A stretch of DNA of 64,000 nucleotides from Halodesulfovibrio sp. MK-HDV (GTDB lineage: Bacteria > Desulfobacterota > Desulfovibrionia > Desulfovibrionales > Desulfovibrionaceae): NCBI RefSeq assembly GCF_009914765.1, contig NZ_WYDS01000012.1, positions 1 through 64,000 of the forward strand, written 5' to 3'. A program made the translations under genes and the position numbers. The first letter of the stretch is position 1. Each line of letters begins with the position of its first letter. Under the pieces are notes generated by a model that did not search any database, had not been told where the DNA came from, and saw only the letters and a list, made by a program, of their open reading frames with translations. Of this stretch, positions 61,775 to 64,000 are shown piece by piece.

Positions 61775-62551
61775 TTGAACGCCAAAGTTCTGGCTATCGC
61801 CAACCAAAAAGGCGGCGTGGGAAAAACTACCACAACTGTCACCCTCGGTGCAGCGTTAGCACGTATGAATAAAAAGGTTCTCATTATGGATCTTGACCCT
61901 CATGCGTGTGCTTCTGTCCACTTGCGTTTTTTTCCGGATACAGTGCAGCGCACAACATACGATTTGTTTACAGCGCCGCGTAAGGTTTGGCCGTTGTTAT
62001 GGAAGCAGTTAATCGATAGAAAAGACGGTCAATATTTTGACGTTGCACCGGCATCTATCAGGCTTTCAGAGCTCGAGGTTGACCTTAAGGAAAAACACGG
62101 AAAGGGCAGTTTGCTTAAATCTGCGCTCGAAGAGGTTCGTGATGAGTATGACTATATCCTCTTGGACTGTCCGCCCCAGCTGGGGATGCTTCAGGTAAAT
62201 GCGATTGTTGCTTGTGATCTGTTAATTATACCCATTCAGACAGATTTTTTAGCGCTACATGGGCTGAAATTGCTTTTTGATACGCTACGCACCCTTAATA
62301 AGGTTTTGCCAAAACCAGTTACGTACCGTGCATTGGCTACAATGTATGATAAGCGAGCGGGGGCGTGCCGCAGGGTACTGGATCTGCTCGGTAGAAAAAT
62401 GGGGGATTTAATGTTTTCCTCAGTAATTGGAATTGATACCCGCTTTAGGGATGCAAGTGCTCTGGGAAAGAGTGTATATGAAATTGATGCATCCTGCCGT
62501 GGGGCACGTGGGTATGAGCTTTTGGCAAAAGAGGTAGAAAGCCTATGGTAA
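61775..62551 (+). CDS. ParA-family ATPase (ParC-like, chemotaxis-linked)
   Basis: A 258-residue ParA/MinD ATPase. It has the deviant Walker A K-G-G-V-G-K-T-T at 12-19 with both lysines, I-M-D-L-D-P-H (~38) and Walker B Y-I-L-L-D-C-P-P. The TTG start has AGAGGAG eight bases upstream. Inside a chemotaxis operon, and overlapping by seven bases a CheW-domain protein, it most resembles ParC (or PpfA), which segregate or polarly place chemotaxis arrays. No parB or parS-like partner is seen, so chromosome partitioning is unlikely. The specific role is an inference. Confidence 0.88.
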   Translation: MNAKVLAIANQKGGVGKTTTTVTLGAALARMNKKVLIMDLDPHACASVHLRFFPDTVQRTTYDLFTAPRKVWPLLWKQLIDRKDGQYFDVAPASIRLSELEVDLKEKHGKGSLLKSALEEVRDEYDYILLDCPPQLGMLQVNAIVACDLLIIPIQTDFLALHGLKLLFDTLRTLNKVLPKPVTYRALATMYDKRAGACRRVLDLLGRKMGDLMFSSVIGIDTRFRDASALGKSVYEIDASCRGARGYELLAKEVESLW

Positions 62552-63495
62552 AAACTCCTGAAGAATATTTTGAAGATCATTTATTTGATGTTGTGCAGGC
62601 TGAACCCGCAAGTACTTTTACTGCGGCTGAAGCAGCATTTATGTCAAAATACCTTGGGGTGAATGAATCAGAAGCATTAGAGCGACTTGGATTGAATAAA
62701 TCCATTGAGCCGGAATGTGTTCTTACTGCGGTTGGCTCATCATATGAGACTTCCGCAACTGCAGAACCGATTCCGACAGTTACGCTTGCTGCTCCTTCAG
62801 AAGAACTTGTCCAAAAGATGAATACGCCTTCATCTTTTGAAGAAGATGAGGTGAAAGTCTCGTCTACTGCACCAAGAGCTCAGGCTCCTGAGATTGCAGT
62901 TGCTGAACCTATTCAGGATGAGGTTGCAAATTCTGCAAGCAAATCCGTTATGGAAGACAGTTCAGACGTTGATACACAGGCTCCAGTGGCTGGAGAGAGA
63001 ACTTGGCATGGTGGCTTAGAGAGAGAACCAGATTTACTTGAACAGCTTCGTAATGAAAGCGAATTGCAAATGGTCAGCTTTTTTCTTGGACGCCAAGAAT
63101 TTACTGTTCCAATTAATGCCGTTCAGGAAGTAATCCGGAGCTTGCCAGCAACCAAACTTCCCGTTGCACCACCTTTTGTGACTGGAGTCATTAATTTACG
63201 GGGGATAGTAACGCCGATTATTCAATTGCGGGAATTACTCGGTATTGCTGGTTTAGAAGAACAAGAGCGGGCAGATAAATTTATTGTGGTTTGTAAACGG
63301 CACGGACTCCAGTTCGGGCTTGTTATCGACACTGTACACACAATGTACAGGGTGCCGCAGGATTCCATTGACTGGGCTGTTGAATCTCATCTGGGAATCG
63401 CAGTTCAGTATATCTTTGGTTTAATGAAATCTAAAGACTCGCTCATAAGTATTATTTCAGTTGATAATATTGTTGAAGCCATTCTTGAAGGATAG
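62545..63495 (+). CDS. CheW-domain protein with long N-terminal extension (ParP-like candidate)
   Basis: A 316-residue protein. Residues ~1-50 form a short acidic helical segment (E-E-Y-F-E-D-H-L-F-D near the start, then Y-L-G-V-N-E-S-E-A). A low-complexity Ala/Glu/Pro/Ser linker runs to ~165. The CheW domain (~172-310) follows, with F-F-L-G-R-Q-E-F-T-V-P-I, V-I-N-L-R-G-I-V-T-P-I-I-Q-L-R and G-L-V-I-D-T-V. Plain CheW has about 160 residues, so the extension is extra. Gene overlap with the ParA-like ATPase suggests that the two proteins work together, as ParC and ParP do. Confidence 0.9.
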   Translation: MVKTPEEYFEDHLFDVVQAEPASTFTAAEAAFMSKYLGVNESEALERLGLNKSIEPECVLTAVGSSYETSATAEPIPTVTLAAPSEELVQKMNTPSSFEEDEVKVSSTAPRAQAPEIAVAEPIQDEVANSASKSVMEDSSDVDTQAPVAGERTWHGGLEREPDLLEQLRNESELQMVSFFLGRQEFTVPINAVQEVIRSLPATKLPVAPPFVTGVINLRGIVTPIIQLRELLGIAGLEEQERADKFIVVCKRHGLQFGLVIDTVHTMYRVPQDSIDWAVESHLGIAVQYIFGLMKSKDSLISIISVDNIVEAILEG

Positions 63496-63507
63496 AGAGC
63501 GCTAAAA

Positions 63508-63876
63508 ATGAGTAAACATATTCTGATTGTAGACGATTCCAAGACAGTTCGAAATCTCGTAGCGTTTATTATGAAAAATGAAGGCTTTAAGGTTACTGCT
63601 GCGGAAGACGGTCTTGATGGTTTGGAAAAATTGTATTCCTGTGGAGCTGTTGATCTCATTATTACAGATATCAACATGCCGCACATGGATGGTTTTACCT
63701 TCATTGAAAACGTGCGCAAGCAGGACACATACCGAGACATGCCTATTGTTGTTCTTTCTACTGAAGGACAGGAGCAGGATATTAAGCTTGGTATGAGCCT
63801 TGGAGCGAACCTGTACATGGTAAAACCAGCACAGCCAGAAAAAATGGTTCGAAACGTTCGAATGTTACTTGGCTAA
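63508..63876 (+). CDS. cheY: CheY-type response regulator
   Basis: A 122-residue single receiver domain, the diffusible output of chemotaxis signalling. Acid pair Asp9-Asp10, phospho-acceptor Asp54 in I-T-D-I-N-M-P, Ser84 in L-S-T-E-G and Lys106 in V-K-P complete the active site. The CheY switch aromatic is Tyr103 (N-L-Y-M-V). It lies 12 bases after the CheW-domain gene and ends with a terminator. Whether it drives the flagellar motor or an alternative output cannot be told. Confidence 0.94.
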   Translation: MSKHILIVDDSKTVRNLVAFIMKNEGFKVTAAEDGLDGLEKLYSCGAVDLIITDINMPHMDGFTFIENVRKQDTYRDMPIVVLSTEGQEQDIKLGMSLGANLYMVKPAQPEKMVRNVRMLLG

Positions 63877-63896
63877 CCGACGTTGTGATCTTTTTG

Positions 63897-63927
63897 CTAC
63901 TGCAAGTGGTTGCTTGCAGTAGTTTTT
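63897..63927 (+). terminator. Terminator of the chemotaxis block
   Basis: Stem CTACTGCAAG with its complement, six-base loop, five T. It ends the operon inside the window, so any cheA belongs to another transcript. Confidence 0.88.
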
Positions 63928-64000
63928 CTGTGACCTAAATGCGTTCTGCATGTCATCGGTTTGTTTTTTCTTTATGTTTTCTAATTATCTGTAAAATACT

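Noticed and set aside
61775-62551. ParA-family gene as a plasmid or chromosome partition locus
   Set aside because: No ParB gene or parS-like sites adjoin it, and it is embedded in and overlaps chemotaxis genes.
1-64000. tRNA, rRNA, CRISPR array, prophage or insertion sequence
   Set aside because: All longer intergenic stretches were read; none shows a cloverleaf, rRNA sequence, regularly spaced repeats, or integrase/transposase genes.

Overview
The window reads as chromosomal DNA of a strictly anaerobic, AT-leaning member of the Desulfovibrionaceae, perhaps close to Halodesulfovibrio; this is an inference. The main reasons are a complete hdrCBA-flxDCBA electron-bifurcation operon of the type described in Desulfovibrio vulgaris, many iron-sulfur proteins, a chemotaxis block (cheB, HEAT protein, cheR, parA-like, cheW-like, cheY) like those of Desulfovibrio, and codon usage that is uniform across the window. 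No rRNA, tRNA, CRISPR array, transposase, integrase or phage gene was seen. Nearly all of the DNA is coding and most transcription units end in clear hairpin-plus-T-run terminators, several of them bidirectional.

Layout. 1-9 kb: fxsA, a membrane glycosyltransferase with a repetitive acidic tail, a MATE exporter behind striking palindromes, a thiamine-binding-type protein, a Na+/Ca2+ exchanger, a degenerate shikimate-kinase-like protein and a ferredoxin-nitroreductase. 9-17.5 kb: a lipoprotein that looks like an inactive GH13 protein, trmFO, glycogen (alpha-glucan) phosphorylase, dut and argD. 17.5-22 kb: a polar amino-acid ABC transporter operon (ATPase, binding protein, two permeases) followed by prmA. 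22-30 kb: dsbD, a methyltransferase, an M24 peptidase, a CoA-binding protein with a YkgJ-type cysteine-cluster protein, a DnaJ-domain gene interrupted by a +1 frameshift at a run of seven A, and a YdjM-like membrane protein.

30-37.4 kb: a 0.9-kb non-coding region containing a candidate small RNA and a stack of inverted repeats, then the seven-gene hdrCBA-flxDCBA operon. Its products are predicted to form an NAD(H)-linked flavin-based electron-bifurcating complex that exchanges electrons between NADH, ferredoxin and a thiol/disulfide partner. 37.4-44.7 kb: two dispersed GC-rich repeat copies, a long imperfect hairpin, fba-gap, surE, a YhaM-type nuclease, tmk and a histone-deacetylase-family hydrolase.

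44.7-57.4 kb: a secreted TPR protein, a LUD-domain protein, an intergenic region dense in inverted repeats, a single-polypeptide succinyl-CoA synthetase-type ligase (beta and alpha fused), a MepA-like murein endopeptidase, a SWIM/SNF2 helicase, a peptide-binding lipoprotein and the bifunctional (p)ppGpp enzyme. 57.8-63.9 kb: the chemotaxis block, where the ParA-like ATPase and the CheW-domain protein with a long N-terminal extension resemble a ParC/ParP-type array-positioning pair. No cheA lies inside the window.
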